Shown here: piece after piece, positions 50,501 to 62,443 of the stretch
How the letters are laid out: each line of letters starts with the position of its first letter
Numbering within the stretch: the first letter of the stretch is position 1
DNA from: Holothuria scabra
Lineage: Eukaryota; Echinodermata; Holothuroidea; Aspidochirotida; Holothuriidae
Assembly: GCA_037179385.1 (NCBI GenBank)
Contig: CM074195.1
Span: 32,940,222 to 33,004,221 of the forward strand
Direction of reading: 5' to 3'
Length of the DNA: 64,000 bases
Made by a program: the position numbers and the translations under genes
The notes under the pieces: generated by a model
Told to the model about the DNA's origin: nothing
Database searches by the model: none
What the model saw: only the letters and a program-made list of their open reading frames with translations

Positions 50501-52309
50501 AGGGTCTTCCCCTTGGGCCCCCGCATTAACGATAACCTGTAGGAGAGTTTACTTTCGCCCTTCAAACAGTTAAAACAAATTTTTTTGCATGCTATCTTTC
50601 TTTTTAAAATTACCTTTCTTCTTCTCAAATCAGGACTTTTTAAACATACTGAGGGAAGGGCATGTCCCGGCTCAGTCCCCTTATTGACGAGCCCAGTGAC
50701 ACACATTTGCCGCAGTTACTCCCTTTTCAGGATTATTAGTAAAACCTGTACAAAGGTACTTTTTTGCTCCCATTAAGTCCCCCAAAAACCTAAAATTTCA
50801 GAGCTTCCGGGACCCTGTAATTGCAGGCCCCCTGGATCCAATGTACGCATATTGCCCCGGGATTTTAAATAGAACTCCCTATTGATAAACTGACCCAAAC
50901 ACTTAGGATCTCCTAAAAATGCTCACTACACGCACACTTGCATGCAGGTTTCACATCTGATTAACTGATTGGCAGTAACAGATATATTAAAATAAACAAC
51001 AAAGTACGTAACATATATTTAAAAAAGGTGAAAAGGTGAGAAAAATTGTAAAAACATGACATGATGATAACTGAAACTGAGTTTGAACATGGAGGAGCTA
51101 AGTTTACTTCTTCTTAGGCCTAATTCAAGTTTGCGAAGTTCTACCTGCGCGGCTCTGTTGTCCAGGGGCGCACATCTCTGTTTGAGAGTGGGGGAGGGGG
51201 GCGAAAATGCTTATGATGTGCCCATGAGTATTAAACTGTGCATGTGTGGCTGGCACCGCGAGCGCGAAGCCCCAAAGGGCTCCAGGTGGGATCAAGGGGC
51301 AAGCCTCTGTGTTCTCAGCTCTTGTGTTCTCAGTAGCATTTCGAAGCTTCAGTATACTCATGGTACGGCGTCGAGTGCGCACCTAACAGCTCCAAGGATT
51401 TGTACGTATTTATCATGGAGAAGTCCACTCGACGGGCCTGCGCAGTCCACGGTCACCTCATTGAAGTCGATGAACTTGAACGTACCTTGATGAATGAACT
51501 GCGTAACCATCAGAGGAAATTTAATCACGTTATCGAAGTTCGATTAACATCAAAACTATTGCTCACTGTGCTGGCCGATGCCTACGTGCATTTTAGTCCG
51601 TTTACGCGAGCTACATGTACATGTAATCCATGCTGCATTCCTACCCACGAAAGTAACGTGTCCGTTTTTGCCGTGCCCATACAGTTGTATGCGTAGCGGT
51701 ACCGCGTATACCGTACCCGTACACAGCACTAGCACTGCATACGTATACGGCCGGTTGTAGTCTTCTGCCAGCTCCACATAAAAGCTCACGGTGAGTAGCT
51801 CCACTTTCTCTATTTCATTTCAGATCTAAACAAGTTTTTCCATCCCAACGATGGAGAGACGAGCATATCATCTTTTTGCCAGGTCATAAATTAGTGACAC
51901 ATGTTATTATTTCTTAGCTTAAACTAAGCAGCCCAATATAACAACTCGTATAAGGTCACAAGCAGATTCATAATATTACTAGGCTAGGCTAAGTGCTAAT
52001 ATTCAGTGAGGTTATATAAAGTGAATACCTTGATCACGCCTTTATCACACTATCACATCGTACAGTACGCACGCGTGCACGTGGAGTCCAATTCCAACGT
52101 TAGGCAGTCCAGTTTGGCAGTTAAGGAACTAAACACGGCCTGAATGATAGGCCTAGGCTATATAGACTACAGCAGACTTCCTCAGTTAACGTATTTCAAG
52201 TGTCACATAGCCAAGGCTGTAAGTAGATTCTAATAGGTTTACTTACCCACACTCAGTTACACAAGTTACAGGTTAGGGTTAAGTACGCACAGGCTAGTAA
52301 CACCAAGGT
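47577..52309. other. Unassigned with repeat fragments
   Basis: 48985-49190 carries a fragment of the GGAGCGCCACCA family. 50985-51165 resembles 13690-13870. 51165-51315 resembles 7445-7610 (GAGCGCGAAGCCCCAAAG). CAGTGGCGGA at 47783 and TACGTCACTG near 48507-48516 could be ends of another hAT-like element. No domain-bearing frame was seen. Confidence 0.45.
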
Positions 52310-54495
52310 TGAGGTTATGGTTACCCACAGGTCGTCCTAGCGTTATATAGTATATGAATAGGGTTGTCGCACGCACACAGAATTTTTCTCCAAAATTCTC
52401 GCGGAACTACTCACACCCAAACACGAAGTCGCTAAAACAGTGTGTTTAAAAACTGAATTTACGACACCCAAAATTGTCGAAATTTTGCCTACACTGTAAA
52501 ATTAGTACACCAAAGACATATTTCTACTATAATATTTCACCAAATAAGCTTTAAAACAAAAAGAAGAAAAAATATGTTACAGTTTCTAACGATCCCTTTG
52601 AAGCATCGTTGCAACGGTGATAGTCAAAAGTGTGTTTTGGTCACACGTAAAATGCCACACACGGCCATCTTTGACTTGATCGTGCATTGGGGCTGAACCT
52701 TTGACCCCTACAACCCATATATCGTTAGAAAGAAGAAAAGGAACTCTACATTATAATGGAGGGAAGCGATCGCCAAAAATAATATTTCTTTACCATTTTT
52801 GGGCTTAAAACATTGGTGACATGATTACAACGGGTTCCAGAAAAATCTGCAATTGCTTCCAGGTATCATTTTGTAGCGTTTTTTATGATCTTTCCATTTC
52901 CGAAGAAAAAAAAATGATTTTTTGCTCAGCCCCGATGCACACTCGATTTTAATGAAACAGCCCATTGATCCCCGCCTACATCTTTTGTACTGAGCCGACA
53001 TTGATATGTTTATGTATGAGCCTATTGTCCAGCTTAGCAACAAGGGATTTCCCGCCAATATGCTTACATACAGTACTGCATTGTATATACCTGTACGTGC
53101 AATACCGAAGTACGGTTAGTAAATTACGTACTTGTGTACGTGTGCGTAAGCACGCGTACGGATTGCTATAGCATAGACTGTGTGTAAGCAGGCTATGTGC
53201 GACTTGTTAATGCATGTTACGTACACAGAACGCAAGCTATCATGACACGGACGCGTGATCACTGAGTGTCTTGCCCAGTAACGTTGCATATTCACGTCGG
53301 CACATGTGGTGTACGTAACACAGTGATGAATAATCAAAGCGTCTGAGTGAGCAGTTACGATGTTGTTTTTGACCAACTTTTGCAGGCAGATCGTAACACT
53401 TAAGCATACGGCGATTTGGAGAAATCGTAAGGATTATGGAGACATAAAATCGGCTATATTTTGAAAAGTACTGGTCGGATTTCGATAAAATTTGGCATGG
53501 TTGCTTAGAAAAAGGTACTTAACAATGTGAATCAGTCAAATTCTTGAAGTTTGATATTTTTCGTGTAGTCGTATTTTTAGTGCGACAACCCTAATATGAA
53601 AAGGTAAGACACACCGCCTAACACCAACACAGTGCTTTGCACAAAACTGTTCATGATTTCTCACCTCATACTACATTTACCCCTTCAGATCTCTCGAGAA
53701 CCTTCCCATCATCTTCTTTTAAAGAAACACAACAAACTTTAAGTTGTCTTAAACAAAAAACCTCACATCAAATGCAAAAATCTTCTCCACCGATTCAATT
53801 TTAACAACGGACTAGATCACTCTTCTCCAATTCATGACGTCACATGACTTAATGGGAATTGCCCTGTACGAAGCCGGTTCTCCCATCGTTGAGCCAGTGC
53901 ACGTAAATGCTGAGAACGCCTGTTGTATGCATGCTGTACGTGAAGTTCGCACGTATGCCGCATGCAAGTTTTTTTTTCATAGCACAGCTAGGGGAATTCT
54001 ACGGTACAGTACATACCTATACGTGTTGTATGTACTTGTGACAGGGCACACGTTTTGGTATGCTGGGTTTTCTGATCCGCACGTTTTCCCCGTGCAGAAA
54101 AAAATTAAAGTCTGGTCGTTTTTGAAAGCAGTTCGAACTATCCAATGGGAGAACCGGCTTCGTACAGGGCAATTCCCATTACGTAATGTGACGTCATGAA
54201 CTGGAGAAGAGTGATCTAGTCCGTTGTTAAAATTGAATCGTAGGAGAAGATTTTTGCATTTGATGTGAGGCTTTTTGTTTAAGACAACTTAAAGTTTGTT
54301 GTGTTTCTTTAGAAGAAGACGATGGGAAGGTTCTCGAGAGATTTGAAGGGGTAAATGTAGTATGAGGTGAGAAATCATGACCAGTTTTGTTCAAAGCACT
54401 GTGTTGGTGTTAGGCAGTGTGTCTTACCTTTTCCTTTTTATATATACTATATATACTATATAACGCTAGGACGACCTGTGGGGTTACCAACGCAT
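52310..54495. mobile_element. Foldback element, left arm split by a nested transposon
   Basis: Outer ends CAGGTCGTCCTAGCGTTATA (52328-52347) and its complement (about 54457-54479) face each other. The left arm resumes at 53601-53889 and mirrors 54144-54440, including GTAAGACACAC, CCTTCCCATCATCTTCTT and CTGTACGAAGCCGGTTCTCC. The gap in the left arm is exactly the nested element at 52359-53593. The central loop (about 53890-54143) has no recognised coding. Confidence 0.8.
52359..53593. mobile_element. 1,235-bp nested DNA transposon with 14-bp TIRs and 7-bp TSD
   Basis: TIRs TAGGGTTGTCGCAC (52359-52372) and GTGCGACAACCCTA (53580-53593) are perfect complements. ATATGAA flanks it directly at 52352-52358 and 53594-53600. 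Removing it restores the left arm of the surrounding foldback element. There is no transposase frame, so it is non-autonomous; a TAGGG terminus and 7-8-bp duplication suggest a hAT-like source. Confidence 0.85.
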
Positions 54496-56850
54496 ACTTA
54501 ATAGGGTTGTGTATTAGTTAGTAATACTGGGTTAGAGTTGGGGATGCATACATCATACTTGCCAACTCTCTTGGTTTCACCTAGGCTAGCCAGTGGAGCA
54601 GACAAAATTTTTACAGCTGGGAAAAAACTAACGTCCACCGGCGTTGGACACCAAATCTGTTCAACTGCGTAGAAAACTTACAGAAAGTTCATTGAAGGCC
54701 TAGGCCTACATACTCAAAGAATAATTGGATGTTTTCTACTATAATATGAATATTCACATTCATTCAACAAGTCTCACAATAGGAAGAATCTCCATGTGCT
54801 AACAAGGTATCGAGGTGTACTTGACAGTTTCTTCTCCAAATTCTTATCGAATATACTTTCAAATTTCTGGCAAACTATTTAGGCCTAGGCATCTGTTTTC
54901 TAGCAAGGGGTGTAGTAAACGGACAACTCACCGCTCAGTTACAAGCTGAATTCTCATAAATTTGACTTGCATGCGAAAGCTTCCAACCATTAAAATTTTT
55001 CACAACAAGTAAAGTTAGTTCTCATATATGCTATAGTCCTACAGTTCACAGGGTATTGTGCTGTAAAGTTCACTGTTCTATGCTCAACGTAACACTATCT
55101 GACACAGGTATGGTATCTTCTTAGCTTCTTATAGGCTTATGAATATTCAATACAATTTCCCTAATAGAATCATAATGACCATGTTCATGTTATGATTTAG
55201 GCCACTGAATTTTTGACTATCGGCTGCAGGCTCTGAGGGGAGGCAGCCTAAGGGGGCGGCAGACACACAGGGGCTACGCCAGCTACGTTTCACTGTGAGT
55301 CTCATGGTTTGGGGCATCATCTCATGGTCAAATTTTCAAATATCATGGTAAAATAACATTACTTTAAGAAATACAAATGCTAAACCACATGGGAAATAAC
55401 AGCTTTTTTCCACTTACTCATAAAATGTGTTTGCGATCCCATTGTAGGGCATAGGCCAGCTGTTAAGCATAGGCTTGGCAAGTTGGCATACATACCCTAG
55501 CCTGTGCATGCAGTGCAACTTTTTTTTGCCGGGCATACAGTGCATACAACGTTCCATGGACTAATAAATATGGTGACCATTGAGTGGTGCAGATGGCAAA
55601 TTTTTTCTGTAGTGACCAGAGCCCCCACCTCATCATCTGTTATCTTCTCATGCAGTGAGAAGAAACTCATTGTGGTTTAGTCCTAGTACAGGACAAACTT
55701 AGAATCTCCAGGTTTTAGGTACCAATCTCCAGGTTTTGATGCAAATATCTCAAAGTTTGCTATTTTGGAGGTGGCTTGCCTGATACATGTATGCATGTGC
55801 ACATAGGTATGTCACTTCTGGGTATGGAAACCCGATGAGTACCCCAAAGTATTTTTGCTGGTTCAATGTGCCTTTGTTTGACGATCAAGGGGATTGACCA
55901 GTATAGCCTCGGCTAACTTAGGCCTAATCCTTGAACAGTATCCTGTACTAGCCTAATGTTAGGCAGGGCTGTGAAATCTCTGGCTTTTAGTGGAATTCTG
56001 CTTTTTCCAATTTTCCGTTACCTCTCCAATTTTAATTTCCACTTTTTGGAAAATCCACGTTTTAGTCAGTTTAATATGTGTTAACTTCACAAACGACTGG
56101 GTGTTGAAACTAGAAGATTTTCGCAACCTTTCACCCCTTTCAAATTGTGGGGAAATCACAATGCATGCATGTGAGTTCAAAAACAGTATCAGCAAGCATG
56201 GAGGAGTACAGTGTAGTCAGTGCTAAATGCATGCATATGGTAGCATTTACCACCTCCTGGTAGCCTAGTATAACATCAGAGGTACTATTACTAGCCCATT
56301 GCGGCCCGCTTGGTCCATTGATCATATCAAACACTAATTAAGTTAAGTATGGATTTAATGGGGCCCATTAAGCTGGTTTGTCAAGTTAAACAAATTTTTT
56401 CAAACTTGTTAAGTTTTCTTCACATACCAATGACAAATGGTCCAGCTTAAACAATCCCTTTATCCTAATCCTACATACAAATTAACACACAGTTTTATGA
56501 GAGAGTAATCAAGGGTTGAATTCAATTAAAAATTTGTGACCAGACACTTTTTCAAATTTTGTGCCAAACTGACGAAATGAGGCCACCACAAAATTTCAAA
56601 ATTCTTACTTTTTCCTGGATATGCTTACTAAGTGTTGTCATGTGCTTTTTACCCTTTAACACCGTCATGATGTTATGGATATTAGCTCAATGCTGACCTC
56701 TTTAAGCACACAGTGTGCCTGCATCAGCATGCTGATGCAATTGCATGACAGAGTGTGAGTGGAAAAAAATCACATGCAGAGTACCAATGTAAAATTGATA
56801 CAAAATGTCATATCTTTGAAAATGTTGTGACTCTGGAGAAAAACTGTGTA
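54496..56850. other. Unassigned
   Basis: Contains several TAGGCCTAGG-type strings. No gene or defined repeat was recognised. Confidence 0.4.
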
Positions 56851-57962
56851 CAATTACATAACATAACATAACAAGTTTAAGGGCAAAGGAGGGTAAAAAC
56901 CGCATAAGATGCCCTATAGAACAGACCCAAAACCAACACCTAATCCAAACAAAGACTAAACAAACCAATACAATCAGATCCTGCCACTGTCACAGTAATA
57001 CTTGTCAATGTTAATCTTGAAGCAGTTGACTGAAGTGGAATTAACAACCCACTCAGGGAGACTGTTCCATTCATTAACAACCCTATGAGAGAAACTGAAC
57101 TTTCTGATGTCAAGTCTAGAGAAACATTTTACCAGCTTCTTATTATGGCCACGAACACAGGGATCAGCACAAATCTCTAAGTAGTTACAGTTAGACAGAG
57201 AATCATAACCAGAAAGGAACTTGCAAACCTGCAGCATATCCCTCCTTAACTCGAGAGAAGTAAGTCCTGGACAATTGAGCCTATCATGATAAGGGAGATT
57301 ACGCACATTGTGAATAAGCCGTGTGGCCCTCCTCTGAACCTGCTCTAAAATAAACTTGTCCTTTTCATAAAAAGGGTTCCATGCCTGCACAGCATAATCA
57401 AGATGTGGCCTAACCAACAGATTTAGCATAATATCTTTACTGAAATTGCTGAAATTCCTCATGATTAAACCAAGCACCCTATTAGCCCTAGCAGCAGCTG
57501 CAGCGCACTGCCTAGAAGGCTTCAAATTGGTTGAAATGACAACACCCAAGTCTTTTTCAGAAGTCACATTACCTAGAACACTACCAGCCATGGTATACTT
57601 ACGACCCAAATTCTTGGATCCAAAGTGAAGAACTTTGCATTTATCAGCATTAAAAGACATTTGCCAAGTCTGAGACCAAGTAACTAGCCTATCTAAGTCT
57701 CTTTGCAACAGAGAAGCATTCTTTCCGTCATTAACATTCCCATAGAGCTTGGTGTCATCAGCAAACTTACTAATACAGGATGAGAGAGAGCAATCAATAT
57801 CATTTATAAAAACTAGAAAAAGAACTGGGCCCAGAACAGAACCTTGTGGTACTCCACTTGTGACATCATTCCAAGAGGAGAAATTACCATTAACAACAAC
57901 CCTCTGGGATTTACCAAAAACCCAAGACTTGATCCAGTCCGCACATCTCCCCTGGATGCCTA
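56851..57962 (-). mobile_element. 5'-truncated CR1-like LINE
   Basis: Minus strand: RT C-terminal half, a short 3' UTR of about 110 bp and a 3' simple-repeat tail of TTATG type (about 56856-56874), characteristic of CR1/L2-like elements rather than poly(A). The 5' truncation is at about 57962. Confidence 0.8.
56974..57962 (-). CDS. CR1-like reverse transcriptase, C-terminal half (open)
   Basis: An uninterrupted frame from the truncation point to the stop at 56974. It contains GRCADWIKSWVFGKSQRVVV, NDVTSGVPQGSVLGPVLFLV (motif B region), SKFADDTKLYG (motif C, catalytic DD), MSFNADKCKVLHFG, EKDLGVVISTNLKPS and the C-terminal LVRPHLDYAVQAWNPF ... RRATRLI ... LTSLELRRDMLQVCKF. No stop or shift was seen over about 330 residues, implying a fairly recent insertion. 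It lacks the endonuclease and the RT N-terminus, so it cannot act alone. Confidence 0.85.
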
Positions 57963-59079
57963 TTGATCAAAGTTATCACCTGAATGGGGCAACTCTACAA
58001 AGCCAATAACATCAGAATTTCCTGTGCACTGTTGCCAAGGACTCTAGTGCGGAGTAAAACAAAGCATGCCTATCAACATCAAAACACAGCCTTCTGGGAA
58101 AGGGTTAGTTAGGGTCAATGATTTTCTGGGATTGTGGAAAAAGGAAATGGTTGTATTGTTTGTCCTTCCATGGTCCAGAGATTTCAGCATGTGTCCATTT
58201 AATTTCCATTCCATTGGCATCATGATCGAGTTGCTACTGTAAAATTGAAAGTGCTCAATGTTTCTTCTGATGTCCGTGGTTAGTATCAATTTTAGTGTAA
58301 ATTGGGAAGAAATATTGTCAATGTTTTGTATTTGTTCTTGTATCTGGCTGTAACAGAAAATAGAGTAGGCTAGCAGGTCTAGGTTAGTTATGGTGTGCAT
58401 TATTTGACCACTTATATACCCTTCTGTACTGAAATGGAATTTCACAGAATCTTCAAAAAATTGAAACTTAAAAAAAAAAAAAGGGATTTAAAAATATGAA
58501 AACAGAATTTGCTCCTTTTGAAGCAGAAAATCATTTGCCCTAGTTGGGCCTATTCAATTTCTGATGTACAGATGTCACATTTTTGCAGAGAATTTTAGAC
58601 ACAATAAAAGGAGCATGCTTCTCCTCTTTTCTGCTTTTACACACTTTCTGTGGCCTTTGTATTCAAATTGCTGGTATTAGTCTGTAGTACTCCTGTCCTT
58701 CGTAAGTATTATGGGTGATTTTAAAGTAAACACCTAAATGATGCCTGAAAGCACTGAATGACTCCTGTAAACACCTAAATGAAGCCCTGAAAAGGGTACA
58801 GAAGTACTCTTTCCACCAAAATAATTCCACACAGGCATATTGTAAAACAAAGTCATAAAACTACTGCTCCTAAGAATTCAGTGGTTTCCCCAGAAAACAT
58901 AAGAAAATCTGTAATAATGCTCCAGATTTTATTGGTTGTCCGTAGCGAGAGCCTATTCTACAGCAAATGTAAAAAAAAAAAAAGATATTTTAAATGGCTA
59001 GTTGAAAAATCCCGTAGGTAGGCTATGTACATTTGGTGTTGAATTCAGAGAACCTGTTTCTTGCATTCACTGTTCACAT
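57963..59079. other. Unassigned
   Basis: No recognised feature apart from short A-runs (58471-58482, 58971-58984). Confidence 0.4.
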
Positions 59080-59420
59080 ATCAGCAATTTGGCTTGGACT
59101 TCACTTGCTACTCCGTGGCTTGTGACTTGGACTTGATTTTGCAGCTGGCTGCATGGCTTGAGACTTAGACTTGCTACTCAACTTGCAACTCAATGACTTG
59201 GTACTAACTTGATTTTGCAGCTGTCTGCATTACTTGAGACTTGACTTTTACTTCTCAGTGACTTGGACTTGATTTGCAGCTGGCTGCATGACTTATAAGA
59301 CTTGACTTACAACTCAATGACTTGTGACATGATTTTATTTTGCAGCTGACTGCATGAATTGAGACTAGACTAGAGATTTGTATGCATTAATTGGAGACTT
59401 GACTTGGACTTGCAAGAAAC
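59080..59420. repeat. Degenerate minisatellite, ~80-bp unit
   Basis: About four units built on GACTTGATTTTGCAGCTGGCTGCATG followed by CTTGAGACTT and CAACTCAATGACTTG variants. It lies 0.4 kb upstream of the GAPDH coding exon, in its 5' intron or promoter region. Confidence 0.75.
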
Positions 59421-59804
59421 AACTTGTTCCCATCAAAGAATTTTTGAGATGAAAGGTTTAACTACACTATCTCAAAGCTAAATTATGAACAGAACACTTG
59501 CTGTTCTGTCTATGTACTACTATGTAATACAGTCAGCTATTTTAAAAAGTGGTTTTGTTTAGCAGCAATGGGTGAGCACTAAGAATCTGTAAAACCAAAG
59601 TCAATAAATGTTTTACAGATAAGGCTACATAAGACTACTTACATGGTGTATACATATTCCCTTTGGAAACTCAATCACAGTATGACTGAGTTCTGAGCAG
59701 TATCAATTTGCTTTGGTCAAATGTCCAGTGGTTGATAAATTCTCTAATTTCTTTATAATACAGTTGCTGTGTTTCCTCACCTCATCCCATACTGACTTTC
59801 ACAG

Positions 59805-59836
59805 AGCAAGATGCCAGTCAAAATTGGAATCAATGG
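59805..59836 (+). CDS. GAPDH: GAPDH first coding exon
   Basis: A pyrimidine-rich tract ending TTTCACAG (59797-59804) is a 3' splice site. The exon continues AGCAAG then ATG at 59811 and encodes MPVKIGING with split Gly codon GG, followed by the consensus donor GTAAGT at 59837. MPVKIGING is the N-terminus of glyceraldehyde-3-phosphate dehydrogenase, the start of its NAD-binding GINGFGRIGR fold. An intron at this exact phase-2 position after the Asn-Gly is also found in vertebrate GAPDH genes. The next exon, expected to start with a TTTGGxCGxATxGG-like sequence, was not found before the window ends. The acceptor implies a separate upstream 5' UTR exon, which I could not locate. The enzyme converts glyceraldehyde-3-phosphate to 1,3-bisphosphoglycerate in glycolysis. 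Confidence 0.85.
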
Positions 59837-62124
59837 GTAAGTACTGAGTTTCAGCAGTGTCTGATTTAGATGGAACCCACCCCCTTCATCACCCAAGAGT
59901 TGTTTCAAATGACCCATCAAGTCATTCATTTGCTGCCCTCAGTGTTACACAAGTTAAAGTCAGTACTGTAAATCAAGTCACTGTGCACAATTTGTTTAAA
60001 TAGGAAAATCATGATACAATTCCTTGAGTCATTTCCGTTTTGAGAATTGGTGACTCAAAGTCAGTTTTAAACCTTGCCAAGTCTGCTCTACTAATTTCAT
60101 CCTCTTATCAAACCTTTATTCTGTAGTATGATCTGCAACCTAGCTCCAGTGTGTTAAAGCCCGTGAAATGTTGGGTCAATTCTGTTTGACACTCATAAGA
60201 AGCATTGACCGACCATGCCCATGATATTGGTGATGTTCAAGAATGACAGTGTGCTACTTTTGGTGAAAAAAGTATTGTTTTTTTTTTTTTTTGGGGGGGG
60301 GGATAGAGTCTGGTGGGTTCTGCTTGGCATGGCACTAAACAGCACCTGGAACTCTGTCAATTTCACCTGTGTGGTATATCATAGGTAAGAAACAGTAATG
60401 TAATTTGATAAAAAGTGTTGTCAATTGGCCCTTTTGACAGCTTAACATTTTGCCTCAATTGCATAGTTAAATCTGAATATTGACTGTACAGTAAAACAAG
60501 TGGATTAAAAAGCTGGTAGATAAAATGCAGCATTAAGTATGTATGTGATTAGTGTTCGACTGATCATCTGTTAAGTAATGGGGCATCAGGCTGAATATTT
60601 GCATACTGGAAAAAGGGGCTAAAATATACTGGAAACTTGCTCTTTGTTTCGTTAAAATTCCTGTAAACTCAATCCTTTAACTTCCTGCCAAAACAGGATG
60701 CATTGATAATCACAAAAGTATAAATTTTACCCCTGCCATGGAAGTGATGGTTTGACATTTTCCGCTATAACCAATAGTTTTACCTTGAATAAGGTTTAGA
60801 ATTGCACCCAAGGTATATTCCTTGCTGTCTTGTGGAGAGCGCCGTGTAAGTTGCTGTACAAACTGTTCTGCACAAAACACATACTGTAGTACAGACTGTT
60901 GGGCTGCAGTGTTTTGCCTTTTTTTCAAATTCCCAAGCTTAGCATACATATCTGTGCATGTTTTGTACATGTAGCACCTAGAATCTTGTTAAGTTCGGTG
61001 GTTATTATCTTGCATAAATTAAGCCATTCCCAGCATTCTTTCTGTAATGTTATTTACAGTAGGACTTGTGCAATGTTGTCCTACGACATCATTGCAAACT
61101 ATAACAGTGATGCATGTGGTCTCTCGCAGCAAACTTCTTGGACCACGCATGCAGTAAACTTGTGTGCGTGCCCGTTTTTACCGCCAATCAAGGCATCATG
61201 CTTTGCATGGTGACATCATATGCATACGATCCATTTTAAAATTTAAATTGGTCCTGCTATCGTGATTGGTTCAATTGCATTGATTCTAGCCATCCAAACA
61301 CAACTTGCGCCTTTGCCATTGTGATTTAGTGTTTAATTCACCAAGAAACGGTATCACAAATCTCTATGTACATGAATTTTTTTTTGGATCTGACTTAAGT
61401 GCATATCAGTTGCAGATTCTTTTAAAACAATACAAAGTTTTGGACAAGAAATGCTTAAAATATACAGGGATATTTGTATCCGAAAGGAATCGTAAGATAC
61501 ATTAGTTGGATGCAATTGTTTTGCCGCCCAAAACTGCTAAGATTATCATGATTGCACTATTGTACATGGGGTTGGATAAAGCTGGAGACTACCTACAGTA
61601 CAGTAATGCAACTGCAACCCAGTACAGTAAAAGAATTCAAATGTTTCACATGACTTGGGGATGAAAACTAGATGGAGGATGATGTTGGCCTAAGAACTAC
61701 TGTAAATTATCAAAGGGCATGTGACATTGACTGCAAACAATTCTACTGTATTGACGGTTCATTTGTATCTCCACTTTTGGAGTGAAAATATTACACCCGC
61801 AAAAGTGATATCCTGTTCGTGAAAAGAACAGAGCTATTCCCAATATTTTCCATCCTGAACTGTTTATGGTGATACATTATGCACGAATTAAGGTGCGCTT
61901 GCAATAGAGAAAAACATGTGACTTCACTCTTTCTAATAATCAGTAATCGGCATCGGACCAATTGTTAAATTCAATAATTGGTTACTGGGTATTGCTGTTT
62001 ATAGCGTAATCGGTCGAACACTATATGTGATAGAGAAGTTGTTTTCTAAGGGGGTACTGTGTAAATTATATAAATACTTAGTAATTACAGTACCTCACAA
62101 AGTTATGAGGGCTGGTTAGCACTC
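59837..62124 (+). other. GAPDH intron, first part
   Basis: Starts with GTAAGT. It holds a T-tract/G-tract (60276-60302) and no recognised exon. Confidence 0.6.
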
Positions 62125-62443
62125 TATGTACTTTAATAATAATAATAATCAGGCCTTGAAGGGCAGTTGTTTTACAACGCTTAGCGACCACGAATGTGGA
62201 AGAAGCCATTGGCTTATGAATTACAACTTCACGTCGGGTGGCAGCCAATTCAACAATTTGGATCAAATTTGGTTTTTTTTAGAAAGGCCAGTTCTAATGG
62301 GAAAACCGTAGATTGCTTTTGGATGAAAAACCCACCTTACTTTGACCTGGCCAGGAGTTGAACTCCAGACCTCCCGGTTGCTAAGCTTCATTGCTTCAAA
62401 TGCCGCCGCCTTTATCCACTCGACCATAGCACCTTTATGTACT
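62125..62443 (-). repeat. tRNA-derived SINE with 8-bp target-site duplication
   Basis: TATGTACT occurs directly at 62125-62132 and 62436-62443. On the minus strand the element starts GGTGCTATGGTCGAGTGGAT (A-box region TGGTCGAGTGGATAAAGGC). It has a B-box region GGTCTGGAGTTCAACTCCTGG about 55 nt later, then an unrelated body, and ends in an (ATT)n tail (62133-62149). The tRNA-like head resembles a Leu/Ser-type tRNA, but the T arm has a mismatch and there is no proper 3' acceptor half, so it is not a tRNA gene. Confidence 0.8.

Noticed and set aside
59811..59836. Processed GAPDH pseudogene
   Set aside because: The coding text is interrupted by a proper donor at the conserved intron position and preceded by an acceptor, so it is genomic exon structure, not a retrocopy.
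62342..62433. tRNA gene on the minus strand
   Set aside because: A and B boxes are present, but the acceptor halves do not pair and a SINE body with tail and target duplication follows.
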